From positions 124,001-188,000 of the forward strand of contig NZ_JAPWGY010000002.1 of the NCBI RefSeq assembly GCF_027214005.1: 64,000 nt of DNA. The letters run 5' to 3'. Position numbers and translations under genes: made by a program. The notes under the pieces were generated by a model that saw only the letters and a list, made by a program, of their open reading frames with translations, made no database searches and was not told where the DNA came from. Every line of letters starts with the position of its first letter. Position 1 is the stretch's first letter. This DNA is from Kiloniella laminariae (GTDB lineage: Bacteria; Pseudomonadota; Alphaproteobacteria; Kiloniellales; Kiloniellaceae). Shown here piece after piece: positions 43,172-51,854 of the stretch.

Positions 43172-44074
43172 ATGACTGTTTCGCCACCTCGCCCCAAAGG
43201 CCCACCATTAAATGCACTGCGTGCCTTCGAAGCAGCGGCCCGGCTGAATGGCTTCTCAAACGCAGCAGAAGAACTCTGCGTGACACCCGGTGCGATCGCC
43301 CAGCACATCAAATCGCTGGAGGCCTGGGCAGGGTCAGATCTCTTTGTCCGTCAGTCACAAGGTGTTCGACTGACACCTCTGGGAGCTGGTGTTATAGAAG
43401 ATTTTTCAAACGCGTTTGACAAGCTGGGCGAGGCTGTCCAAAACCTGCGCCTGCGCGCGGCTCCCAAACACATCCGGATCGCGGCACTTCCGTCAGTCGC
43501 GCAGCTCTGGCTCTCTCCCCGTCTCCCGGAAATCAGACGGGAAATCGCTGATATAACGGTCTCAATCACGGCCATGGAAACAGCACCAAATCTGCTTCGT
43601 GAACCATATGATCTCAGTATATTTTTTGAGGATCATCCTCTATTGCCAGAAGGGATCGAGATATGCCGGGACAGTATCTTCCCGGTTTGCACAGCTGAAT
43701 TGGCAAAGGAATTAAACAATCCATCCGACTTGATAAATTTCCCCTTGATCCAGGACACAAGCTGGTCTGAAGACTGGAAATACTGGACCGAAGCCAACTA
43801 TCCCGATCAAAAAATCAAACTTGAAGGGCCTGTTTTTTCTCTCTACAGTCTTGCTCTGGAGGAAACACGAAACAGTGCCGGTATCCTTATCGGACATGAG
43901 CCTCTGGTTCGCCGGCTGTTAGATCTTGGTGAACTGGTCGCCCCTCTTCCCGGAGCACTGCCTCTTAAACGTTCTCTTATGGCCAGGATCGCAAAACCGG
44001 CTACAAAAAATCAGGCTTTGAAAAAAATCATGGCCGTGCTTCTCGGCTCAGACAAACCCAAACCTCAGGCTTGA
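43172..44074 (+). CDS. LysR family transcriptional regulator, GcvA-like
   Basis: 300-residue LysR-type regulator with N-terminal HTH (about 8-65: PLNALRAFEAAARLNGFSNAAEELCVTPGAIAQHIKSLE) and a periplasmic-binding-like effector domain (about 90-290). The PPLNALRAFEAAAR opening and AIAQHIK recognition helix are typical of GcvA-type regulators of glycine and amino-acid genes, consistent with its position divergent to an SHMT-like gene, which it probably controls. Its 3' end overlaps the convergent histidine kinase gene by 10 nt. Confidence 0.93.
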   Translation: MTVSPPRPKGPPLNALRAFEAAARLNGFSNAAEELCVTPGAIAQHIKSLEAWAGSDLFVRQSQGVRLTPLGAGVIEDFSNAFDKLGEAVQNLRLRAAPKHIRIAALPSVAQLWLSPRLPEIRREIADITVSITAMETAPNLLREPYDLSIFFEDHPLLPEGIEICRDSIFPVCTAELAKELNNPSDLINFPLIQDTSWSEDWKYWTEANYPDQKIKLEGPVFSLYSLALEETRNSAGILIGHEPLVRRLLDLGELVAPLPGALPLKRSLMARIAKPATKNQALKKIMAVLLGSDKPKPQA

Positions 44075-45450
44075 GAGAAGAACAATAGGAAGCTCGCACC
44101 CTGCCCCTTTTTTCGCCCCCTGCACTCCACCTGCCCGCCATGCTGCTCCATGATTTCCTTCACAATCGGCAACCCCAGGCCGCAGCCTTCATCATCTTGC
44201 CCGGGCGTACGGTAAAAACGCTCAAAAACCCGGGTTCTCTCCTCTTCAGGAATACCAGGACCATTATCGTCAACCGAGAGCAAAATCTGCTTATCCATTG
44301 CCTCTAGACCGACGGTTACCGCGGCACCCGGAGGACAATAACGCAAGGCGTTGTCGATCAGATTTTTAAGTGCTTCGATGATTAAATCCCGATTACCCAT
44401 GATTTTGAACGAAGCATCGGGACATTCAAATCCAAGATCAATATCCCGAGCAACAGCCTGCGGTACCAGATTTGTCGTTACCTCGATACTCAGCTGTTTG
44501 AGATCGATGACATCGTTCAAAAAATTTTGCTTGCCCTGATGCGCACGGGCCAAGCTGAGAAGTTGATTCACCAGTCGCGAGGTTTGCCGTGTACTGCGAC
44601 TAAGGTGTTCCAGCCTTTTCCGTTGTTCCTTGGGATCAAGTTCATCAATCGCCAACTCGGCCTGGGTTTGGATTGCCGCCAGGGGTGTCCGTAGCTGATG
44701 GGCCGCATTAGAGGTAAAACGCTGCATCGCCCCCAGACTTGCACCAAGTCGGTACATCAAGTCATTGATCGCCTCGATCAGATGACGGACTTCCCGGGGG
44801 ACTTCATGCTCAATTGGACGTAGATCATGCGGTGTCCTTCGATTTAACGCAGCCTCAAGACGCAGCAACGGCTTTAACCCCCAGCCGATACCTATCCAGA
44901 GCACCACGCCAGCAACAAGGATCAGAATAAGCTGTCGAATCAGCGCCCCCGTGACCATTTCACGGATCAGGATATTTCTGGCCTCGAGGGTCTCGGCAAC
45001 CATAACAGTAAAACGAGCGGAGAGCCGGGGGCTGGAAAGGTGCCTGGAGATCGCGCCAACACGAATTTTATCTCCCCTGTACTCTGCATCAAAAAAAACC
45101 GGCTCTTCTGAGGCCAGATCTTCCTCATGCGGTACAGAAGGCAGGTCATTATAGCCGGTAATAAAGCTGCCGCCGGGGCCACTGATCTGATAAAAAACCC
45201 GGTCCTGTGCCGCAGAAGTCAACATTTCAAGTGCGACATAAGGAACATCGACTTCCAGTTCATCCCCGACAATAACGACCCTTTCGGCAATCGCCAAAGC
45301 CGAGCCGAGCAACACCCTGTCATATGCCTTGTTCGCGGCTTTGTTGGCACTGGAATGAACATCAAACAGCATCAACAGGCTGATTAAAGCCAAGGCTCCC
45401 ATGAGCCAGAGCAATAAACGTCGGCGCAGGGATTTTCGCTGCCAGCTCAT
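44065..45450 (-). CDS. tctE: Two-component sensor histidine kinase, TctE-like
   Basis: Membrane histidine kinase, 461 residues. TM1 near 11-28 (LLLWLMGALALISLLMLF), a periplasmic 2CSK-type sensor domain (about 30-165), TM2 near 170-190 (LILILVAGVVLWIGIGWGL), HAMP-like linker, HisKA with the NAAHQLRTPLAAIQTQAE H-box, and an HATPase_c domain (NLIDNALRYCPPGAAV, VDDNGPGIPEEERTRVFERFYR, GCGLGLPIVKEI). The AHQLRTPLAAIQTQAELA block resembles TctE sensors of tricarboxylate transport. Start overlaps the regulator gene's stop by 1 nt. Gene context (tctCBA downstream of the divergent gene) supports the TctE name. Confidence 0.93.
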   Translation of the reverse strand: MSWQRKSLRRRLLLWLMGALALISLLMLFDVHSSANKAANKAYDRVLLGSALAIAERVVIVGDELEVDVPYVALEMLTSAAQDRVFYQISGPGGSFITGYNDLPSVPHEEDLASEEPVFFDAEYRGDKIRVGAISRHLSSPRLSARFTVMVAETLEARNILIREMVTGALIRQLILILVAGVVLWIGIGWGLKPLLRLEAALNRRTPHDLRPIEHEVPREVRHLIEAINDLMYRLGASLGAMQRFTSNAAHQLRTPLAAIQTQAELAIDELDPKEQRKRLEHLSRSTRQTSRLVNQLLSLARAHQGKQNFLNDVIDLKQLSIEVTTNLVPQAVARDIDLGFECPDASFKIMGNRDLIIEALKNLIDNALRYCPPGAAVTVGLEAMDKQILLSVDDNGPGIPEEERTRVFERFYRTPGQDDEGCGLGLPIVKEIMEQHGGQVECRGRKKGQGASFLLFFSQA

Positions 45451-46112
45451 TATTTTTCCATAAGGTAGCCCAGCCCCCGAACCGTTTTAATGGTCACCCC
45501 GGCAGCGACAAGCCGTTTCCGCAAACGACTGATATAAAGTTCTATTGCATTCGGGCTGATATCATCATCAAAATTAGCCAGACCGTCCGCGATCTGCTCT
45601 TTGCTTATCACCTGCCCAACCCTGCTGATCATCAGCTCGAGCAAACAGAATTCACGACGCGGAATGTCCAGTGGTTCTCCCCTGAGCAGAACCCGGCGAG
45701 AAATGCTGTCAAATACCAGCTCTCCTACCCTGATTTCCGGGGATTTGAGACCACTGTGTCGCCGGAGCAAAGCCCGGATCCTTGCTTCAAATTCTCCCAG
45801 TTCAAAGGGTTTCGTCAGATAATCGTCCGCCCCAAGATCCAGTCCCTTGACCCGATCCTGAAGTTCGTCCCTCGCGGTGAGGATCAACACCTGAGCCTGA
45901 CCATTGTTTTGTCGATAGCGCTTGAGGACCTCCAGACCATCATAACCCGGTAAATTCAGATCCATCACCACCAGATCAAATATCTGGGTCCGCAGAATAT
46001 GATCGGCCTCACAACCGTCCCCCACAACGTCGACAGCCATTTCCATGCGCTTGAGCGCACTCGAAATACCATCTGCTAGGGCAGCATTATCTTCAACAAC
46101 CAGTATTCTCAT
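45450..46112 (-). CDS. tctD: Two-component response regulator, OmpR family, TctD-like
   Basis: 220-residue regulator with receiver domain (RILVVEDNAALADGISSAL, VMDLNLPGYDG with phospho-Asp, LILTARDE, GADDYLTKPFE conserved Lys) and a C-terminal winged helix (about 130-218, RREFCLLELMI... NAIELYISRLRKRL). Overlaps the sensor gene by one base, and the pair diverges from the orphan solute-binding protein and the tct operon, its likely target. Together they form a TctDE-type system sensing a tricarboxylate or similar organic acid. Confidence 0.94.
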   Translation of the reverse strand: MRILVVEDNAALADGISSALKRMEMAVDVVGDGCEADHILRTQIFDLVVMDLNLPGYDGLEVLKRYRQNNGQAQVLILTARDELQDRVKGLDLGADDYLTKPFELGEFEARIRALLRRHSGLKSPEIRVGELVFDSISRRVLLRGEPLDIPRREFCLLELMISRVGQVISKEQIADGLANFDDDISPNAIELYISRLRKRLVAAGVTIKTVRGLGYLMEK

Positions 46113-46298
46113 ACCAGCAGCTTAGCGCTGTCCCGGGGCTTTTGGAAAGGTACCAGTTTTAAAAATCAAGCTCCTGATAAATAAATCTGTTATGACAGGT
46201 AAACGACAGCTTTCCGGACCAGACTGTCCTGTTAAACCATCACTAGGGAAAACCAGCAGTCATAAAAAAATGCGGCCCCCTATACCCAGGAATGAAAT

Positions 46299-47396
46299 AT
46301 GAAACACCTCAGGAAATTATTTGTACTCCTGATAATTATCGCAGGCTCCCTGCCAACCCAGGTCAATGCCAAGGTGTTCTCCTTTCCTGCAACAAACCAG
46401 AGCTCGAACAACACCGCCTCTGCTCCAGCTGAAATCATCATTTACAGCTCAACAGATGTTGACATTTTCCAAGGTGTTATCGAAGACTTTCAATCCACTC
46501 TTCCAGGTATTTCAGTCACTTACCATGAACTTCAGTCGCTGGAGCTTTACGAGCGCATACAAGAAGAAAGTAACGCCGGACAAAAGACTGCTGATCTGGC
46601 GATTTCCTCTGCGATGGATCTTCAGATGAAACTCGCTAACGATGGTTTTGCCCAACCGGTTGATCTGTCTTCTGCCCAGAACATGCCCTCATGGTCCATC
46701 TGGCGCAACGAAGCATTTGGCGTCACCTTTGAGCCTTCCGTCATTATCTACAACAAAAAATATTTCACTCCGCAAACCCTTCCAAGAAACCGAACCGAGT
46801 TATTGAATTTCCTCGAAAAACGTCCGGCAGATCTCTTTGGTCGTATCGCCACTTACGATATAGAGCGGAGCGGATTGGGCTATCTCTTCCTCGCCGTAGA
46901 TGCAGAGAAATACAGCGCAACCTGGGATCTGGTCAGGGCTATGGGCCTCAATGGGGTGAAACTCTATAGCAGCAGTTCTGCGATTATCGAAAACGTCAGC
47001 AGTGGAAAGTTTGTACTGGGGTATAATGTGTTGGGGTCTTACGCCCTGTCCCGGCTGGAAAGCTCCCCGGATCTCGGAATACTCCTGCCCGAAGACTATA
47101 CTGTGGTTTTCTCGCGCATTGCATTGATCCCAAAAGCGGCAAAGACCTCCTCTCTCGGTGTGATCTTCCTTGATTATCTCTTATCTGAACATGGACAGAG
47201 AGTGATGGTCGAGACAGCCAAACTCAACGCCATTCACCCAGACATCAATCTCCCGCTGGGACAAATGAACCTCAGCGATACATCGAAAAACAATATGATT
47301 CCCATCAAGGTTGGCCCCGGATTGCTGGTTTATCTGGATCAGGCCAAGCGAGGCAGAATTATCAGAAAATGGAATAGCACGTTGCGGGGAAATTGA
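46299..47396 (+). CDS. Orphan ABC-type extracellular solute-binding protein next to TctDE
   Basis: Periplasmic binding protein of the family that includes iron/2-aminoethylphosphonate binding proteins (AfuA/FbpA-like), 365 residues with signal peptide MKHLRKLFVLLIIIAGSLPTQVNA. The body has AEIIIYSSTDVDIFQGVIEDFQ, VTYHELQSLELYERIQ and VTFEPSVIIYNKKYF. No permease or ATPase gene is adjacent, and it lies divergent from the kinase/regulator genes and before the tct operon. A ligand-sensing partner of the TctE sensor is possible, as in HptA-HptS systems; otherwise a stand-alone binder. Start: AGGAATGAAAT before ATG. Confidence 0.85.
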   Translation: MKHLRKLFVLLIIIAGSLPTQVNAKVFSFPATNQSSNNTASAPAEIIIYSSTDVDIFQGVIEDFQSTLPGISVTYHELQSLELYERIQEESNAGQKTADLAISSAMDLQMKLANDGFAQPVDLSSAQNMPSWSIWRNEAFGVTFEPSVIIYNKKYFTPQTLPRNRTELLNFLEKRPADLFGRIATYDIERSGLGYLFLAVDAEKYSATWDLVRAMGLNGVKLYSSSSAIIENVSSGKFVLGYNVLGSYALSRLESSPDLGILLPEDYTVVFSRIALIPKAAKTSSLGVIFLDYLLSEHGQRVMVETAKLNAIHPDINLPLGQMNLSDTSKNNMIPIKVGPGLLVYLDQAKRGRIIRKWNSTLRGN

Positions 47397-47680
47397 TTTC
47401 ATCAAAATAAACAGGTCAAAACAATCACTTGAATATATAATTTCAAAAAATCTTTATATTATGAAAATTAATTCCCGATGCGACAGGAAGGTGACAGCTT
47501 CCGCCTGTAATGTATCTGCAATGGATAGCAGACCGCGCTTAAAAAAATAATAAAGCGGTCCGGGAGGAATGAACATAGGTCGGAAAGGTAACTTTCTGGC
47601 GACATCTGCCTCTACGGCTGGGACAAGGTTCCAGCGGTCTGATGTTCATCAAACAGAACAAACAGAACCGGAGGCCTTTT

Positions 47681-48679
47681 ATGTTTGGCAAGAAATCAAA
47701 AATATCACGACGCTTCATGCTTTCAGCTGCCGCAGCAGTCATCAGCCTTGGAGCTGCTCTCCCCGTATCTACTCTTTCTGCCGCAGAAGTTGAACAGATC
47801 CACTTTCTTATCCCCGGCGGTGCCGGCGGCGGTTGGGATGGCACGGCTAGAGGTGTTGGTGAAGCCCTGACAAAATCAGGCCTGCTTGGCTCAGCGTCTT
47901 ATGAGAACATGTCCGGTGGTGGTGGCGGGAAAGCCATTGCCCATCTGATCGAAACAGCCGAACGTCAGGGCGACACCCTGATGGTCAACTCGACACCAAT
48001 CGTTATTCGTTCCCTGACCAAAGTCTTTCCTCAGTCCTTCCGCGACCTGACATCTGTTGCTGGTGTGATCGGTGATTATGCTGCTTTTGCCGTTGCTGCA
48101 GATTCAAAGTACCAGTCTTTCACTGAAGTTGTTGCTGATTTCAAAGCCGATCCGAACTCAGTGAAAATTGGTGGTGGTTCAACCCGTGGCAGCATGGACC
48201 ATCTCGTTGCCGCGCAGGCTTTCAAGGCCGCTGGCGGCGATCCAAATGCTGTTAAGTACATCGCCTATGATGCAGGCGGCAAGGCCATGGCCGGATTGCT
48301 CTCGGGTGAAACGACAATTCTTTCCACAGGCCTTTCCGAAGCGCTCGAACTCGAAAGAAGTGGCCAGATCCGTATTCTTGGTATGACGGGACAAAACCGG
48401 ATCAGCGATGCACCTGACGTACCAACACTGGCAGAACAGGGTATTGATTCCGTGTTTGTTAACTGGCGCGGCTTCTTTGCAGCTCCCGGAACGTCTCCAG
48501 AGAAGGTCAAAATCTACACTGACATGCTCGAAAAAATGTACGAGACAGCCGATTGGGAAACCGTCCGTTCCCGTAACGGTTGGGTCGAGTTTTATCGCCC
48601 AGGTACCGAGTTCACGACCTTCCTCGAAGAGCAAGAAGGTATTATTGGCAATCTGATGAAAGAACTCGGCTTCCTTTAA
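47681..48679 (+). CDS. tctC: Tripartite tricarboxylate transporter substrate-binding protein TctC
   Basis: Periplasmic Bug-family receptor, 332 residues. Signal: MFGKKSKISRRFMLSAAAAVISLGAALPVSTLSAAEV, with a twin Arg before the hydrophobic stretch. Body: IHFLIPGGAGGGWDGTARGVGEAL (Bug signature), SYENMSGGGGGKAIAHL, and GGSTRGSMDHLVAAQAFKAAGG. Start: ATG 47681 with GGAGG 7 nt before; the longer frame from 47642 has no site. Upstream 284 nt from the orphan binding protein; likely TctD target promoter in between. Works with TctA/TctB for symport of citrate or another dicarboxylate/tricarboxylate. Confidence 0.92.
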   Translation: MFGKKSKISRRFMLSAAAAVISLGAALPVSTLSAAEVEQIHFLIPGGAGGGWDGTARGVGEALTKSGLLGSASYENMSGGGGGKAIAHLIETAERQGDTLMVNSTPIVIRSLTKVFPQSFRDLTSVAGVIGDYAAFAVAADSKYQSFTEVVADFKADPNSVKIGGGSTRGSMDHLVAAQAFKAAGGDPNAVKYIAYDAGGKAMAGLLSGETTILSTGLSEALELERSGQIRILGMTGQNRISDAPDVPTLAEQGIDSVFVNWRGFFAAPGTSPEKVKIYTDMLEKMYETADWETVRSRNGWVEFYRPGTEFTTFLEEQEGIIGNLMKELGFL

Positions 48680-48719
48680 GTCTTTACTGGCTTAAAAGTT
48701 GACTGGAAGGAATGGAGAC

Positions 48720-49202
48720 ATGACTCTTAGTAAAGAAAAGCTCGGCGCCTTGTGCTTTTTTGTTCTGGCTATTGCTTATGGACTGCAAGCACAACAGATC
48801 AAGCTCTTGCCCGGCGATCAGTTTGAGGCATTTACCGCGCGTACAATGCCCTATGCACTGGCTTGGCTCACGGGTCTTGTCTCCTTTCTCGTCCTGATCC
48901 TTCCCCAAAAGGGATCAGGCGAGACCTTTAGCAAGGTTTTTAAAGGCCTGAACTGGGCACCAACGATCGTGATGATGATCCTGATGATCCTTTACGGCCT
49001 TGCCCTCACACCTTTGGGTTTTCTGCTGTCCACAGTTCTGTTTCTTGTTGCCGGCATTTATACGCTTGGTGAAAAACGCTGGAAAATCATCCTGTTGACA
49101 GCAGTTCCTTCAGCCGTCGGATTCTGGTTCATTCTTGTAAAACTTCTCAATGTTTATCTCGCTCCTGGTGAGATATTCCTTGCGCTCAATATAGGGGCAT
49201 AA
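48720..49202 (+). CDS. tctB: Tripartite tricarboxylate transporter small membrane subunit TctB
   Basis: Small membrane subunit, 160 residues, four predicted membrane segments (LGALCFFVLAIAYGLQ, ALAWLTGLVSFLVLIL, TIVMMILMILYGLALTPLGFLLSTVLFLVAGIYTL and IILLTAVPSAVGFWFILVKLL). Length and topology match the family, and the low conservation of TctB means it is called mostly from topology and its place between tctC and tctA. Start: ATG 48720 with GGAAGGAATGGAG upstream; the frame extends to 48699. tctA starts 2 nt after it. Confidence 0.9.
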   Translation: MTLSKEKLGALCFFVLAIAYGLQAQQIKLLPGDQFEAFTARTMPYALAWLTGLVSFLVLILPQKGSGETFSKVFKGLNWAPTIVMMILMILYGLALTPLGFLLSTVLFLVAGIYTLGEKRWKIILLTAVPSAVGFWFILVKLLNVYLAPGEIFLALNIGA

Positions 49203-49204
49203 TC

Positions 49205-50740
49205 ATGCTGGACGGTATTTTACAAGGTCTGAGCACCGCCGTTTCCCCCGTCAATCTTCTGATGGTTTTTGTTGGCTGCTTTGCCGGGACATTTATTGGA
49301 ATGCTCCCCGGTCTGGGACCAATCTCTGCGATTGCCTTGATGATTCCAATCACTTATGGCTTTGACCCTTCAACTGGCATGATCCTGATGGCTGGAGTTT
49401 ATTATGGTGCGATTTTTGGCGGCTCAACCTCATCTATTCTGATCAACGCTCCGGGTGTTGCCGGAACAGTTGCGACATCATTTGATGGCTATCCTCTCGC
49501 CAAACAAGGGCATGCAGGCAAAGCTTTGGCTATTGCTGCCTACAGTTCTTTCAGCGGTGGAACCATCGCAGCAATCTTTCTTCTCATTGCCGCCCCGGCT
49601 TTGGCGTCTGTCTCACTTAGCTTTCAATCGGCTGATTATTTTGCACTAATGGTTCTTGGCCTGACCGCTGTTTCAGCCTTTGCCGGCAAAGGAAAGTTCC
49701 TGATCGCTGTCCTCATGACCCTGCTGGGTTTGATGCTGTCTACTATCGGAATTGATGAAACAGCCGGGCTTCAGCGCTTCACTTTCGGATCTCTAGACTT
49801 GATGGATGGTATCAGCTTCCTGCTGCTTGCCATGGCAACCTTTGCCCTGTCCGAAGCTCTTATGGTCATCCTTAAACCAGCAGCCCGCTCCAAAGAAGCG
49901 GAAGAAGCTACACGAGGCAAGCTCGGCAGCATGAAAGTGACAAAGGACGAGATCAAGGATATCGCCCCGGTTGTTGCACGAAGTTCGGTTCTTGGCTTTT
50001 TCATCGGGGTTCTGCCTGGAGCAGGAGCCACCATCGCATCTTTCCTCGCCTATGGCATGGAACGTAACTTTGCCAGTGCAAAAGAAAAATTGAAATTCGG
50101 CAAGGGCAGCCTGCGTGGATTGGCGGCCCCTGAAACGGCGAATAATGCTGCTTGTTCCGGTTCTTTTGTCCCCTTGTTAACGCTTGGTATTCCTGGGTCT
50201 GGCACCACTGCCGTTATGCTTGGCGCACTGATTTCCTATGGGGTTCAGCCTGGTCCGCGCCTGTTTGTCGAAAACCCGGCAGTGTTCTGGTCTGTGATCA
50301 TTTCCATGTATATTGGTAATATCATTCTATTGGTGTTGAATCTTCCTTTGATTCCCTACATTGCAAGACTTCTGGCCTTACCCAAACAATTGCTAACGCC
50401 GCTGATCCTGTTTTTCTCTCTCGTTGGTGTCTACCTTGTCTCCAACAATACCTTTGATATTCACATCATGGTTTTTGTTGCAGCAATAGCAATTTTCTTC
50501 CGCCTGATCGATTTTCCGCTCGCGCCAATGCTCTTGGGTTTCATCCTGGGTGGCATGATGGAAGAAAACCTGAGACGGGCCCTGAACATCAACAATGGTG
50601 AACTGTCTTTCCTCTGGGAACGCCCTATTACAGCAGGAATTCTGGCGATTACCTTGTTAATCCTGCTCGCTCCGCTAGTTAAAAACATAAGGGACCTTCG
50701 CAACCAAAAGGCAAGTACTGCCAATGATGGCGAAGGTTAG
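49205..50740 (+). CDS. tctA: Tripartite tricarboxylate transporter large membrane subunit TctA
   Basis: Main permease of the TTT system, 511 residues, about 11-12 membrane segments. Conserved blocks include FVGCFAGTFIGMLPGLGPISAIALMIP, GAIFGGSTSSILINAPG, APETANNAACSGSFVPLLTLGIPGSGTTAVMLGAL and FGRALNIN-like FRRALNINNG (here RRALNINNGELS). All are hallmarks of TctA. Follows tctB by 2 nt; the next gene begins 3 nt after its stop. Confidence 0.95.
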   Translation: MLDGILQGLSTAVSPVNLLMVFVGCFAGTFIGMLPGLGPISAIALMIPITYGFDPSTGMILMAGVYYGAIFGGSTSSILINAPGVAGTVATSFDGYPLAKQGHAGKALAIAAYSSFSGGTIAAIFLLIAAPALASVSLSFQSADYFALMVLGLTAVSAFAGKGKFLIAVLMTLLGLMLSTIGIDETAGLQRFTFGSLDLMDGISFLLLAMATFALSEALMVILKPAARSKEAEEATRGKLGSMKVTKDEIKDIAPVVARSSVLGFFIGVLPGAGATIASFLAYGMERNFASAKEKLKFGKGSLRGLAAPETANNAACSGSFVPLLTLGIPGSGTTAVMLGALISYGVQPGPRLFVENPAVFWSVIISMYIGNIILLVLNLPLIPYIARLLALPKQLLTPLILFFSLVGVYLVSNNTFDIHIMVFVAAIAIFFRLIDFPLAPMLLGFILGGMMEENLRRALNINNGELSFLWERPITAGILAITLLILLAPLVKNIRDLRNQKASTANDGEG

Positions 50741-50743
50741 AAA

Positions 50744-51835
50744 ATGACAAGTTATGGAGCGATGCTCCGTTTCTTCCTGACCCTGCTGGTCGGGCTGATG
50801 GGGAGCCTGCTGTTCAAGTTAGCAGGTCTCCCCCTTCCCTGGTTGCTCGGTGCCTTGTCGGCAAGCGCTCTGGCTTCCCTTGCCGGAGCGCCTGTGGGAG
50901 TAACGAAACCAATCCGTCTCTGTATCATGGTTATCCTGGGTGTCATGCTGGGCGGCGCTTTCTCGCCGGAAGTTCTCGCTCATATCGGCGAATGGATTCC
51001 GACCTTGATTGCTGCAGTCTTTTACCTGGGGCTGATAACTTTCGTCGCCCAGATCTATTGTCGAAAAATTTTGGGGATGGACCGGATTACGGCCATTTTT
51101 TCCGGTTTTCCCGGTGGTCTTTCAGAGATGACCCTGCTTGGGGAGGAGGCTGGAGCCAATGTACAGGCCTTGACACTCACCCATGCCTGTCGCGTCGCCA
51201 CCATCCTCCTTGCCATCCCCTTGTTTCTTACTTACTGGGCGGGCCTTGAACCAATAGCGCCAATACAAACCGGACCATTCTGGAACCTGCAGGATATTGC
51301 TTTCCTGATCATCACAGCCTTGGCGGGACTGGGTCTGGGTAGAGTATTTGGTTTCCCTGCCCACCACCTGACAGGGCCTCTGTTAATCAGTGCGATCGTC
51401 CATACAACCGGTTTGATTGATAACGAACCTTATGATCTTGTAAAAATAATCCTGCAGCTGACCCTCGGCAGCGCTCTTGGGGCTCGTTTTTCCGGTTACT
51501 CCTTCAGGCAGATCGGACGGATCATGCTCCTGGCAGTCGGTATGGCCTTTGTAATGATGGGCGTTACATTGCTTGTATCCGCCCTCTTGTCTCAGATTAC
51601 CGATGCCAGTTTTGAAGCCCTTATCCTTGCGCTATCTCCCGGGGGGTTCGCCGAGATGACACTCGCCGCCCTTTCAATGGGAATTGATCCTGCCTTTGTC
51701 ACAACACACCATGCTCTCCGGCTTTTGGTGATTGTCTTTATCGTGCCAGTCTTTCTGGCGAGGCTGTTAAAAAAACAAGCCCCGCCAGAAAAAATCCCTG
51801 AAGAAACCCCTGAAAACCGCAGGGAAAAACTCTAA
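50744..51835 (+). CDS. AbrB family membrane protein (duplicated AbrB domain)
   Basis: Integral membrane protein with two repeats of the Gneg_AbrB_dup type, 363 residues, about 10 membrane segments. Repeat 1 contains GLPLPWLLGALSASALASL and FPGGLSEMTLLGEEAGAN; repeat 2 GFPAHHLTGPLLISAIVHTTG and ALSPGGFAEMTLAALSMGIDPAFV. The SEMTLLGEE/AEMTLAALS symmetry marks the internal duplication. The name does not imply a DNA-binding protein; no HTH is seen. It is 3 nt from tctA, making it a fifth gene of the transporter operon. Role unknown: accessory transporter or exporter of the same acid. Confidence 0.87.
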   Translation: MTSYGAMLRFFLTLLVGLMGSLLFKLAGLPLPWLLGALSASALASLAGAPVGVTKPIRLCIMVILGVMLGGAFSPEVLAHIGEWIPTLIAAVFYLGLITFVAQIYCRKILGMDRITAIFSGFPGGLSEMTLLGEEAGANVQALTLTHACRVATILLAIPLFLTYWAGLEPIAPIQTGPFWNLQDIAFLIITALAGLGLGRVFGFPAHHLTGPLLISAIVHTTGLIDNEPYDLVKIILQLTLGSALGARFSGYSFRQIGRIMLLAVGMAFVMMGVTLLVSALLSQITDASFEALILALSPGGFAEMTLAALSMGIDPAFVTTHHALRLLVIVFIVPVFLARLLKKQAPPEKIPEETPENRREKL

Positions 51836-51854
51836 CCCTGCGGAATTGGAGATC

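Noticed and set aside
47397-47680. Possible small RNA or leader peptide between the orphan binding protein and tctC
   Set aside because: AT-rich start, then only a weak 5-bp stem around 47616-47637; no clear terminator or conserved motif, so it is likely just the tctC promoter/leader.
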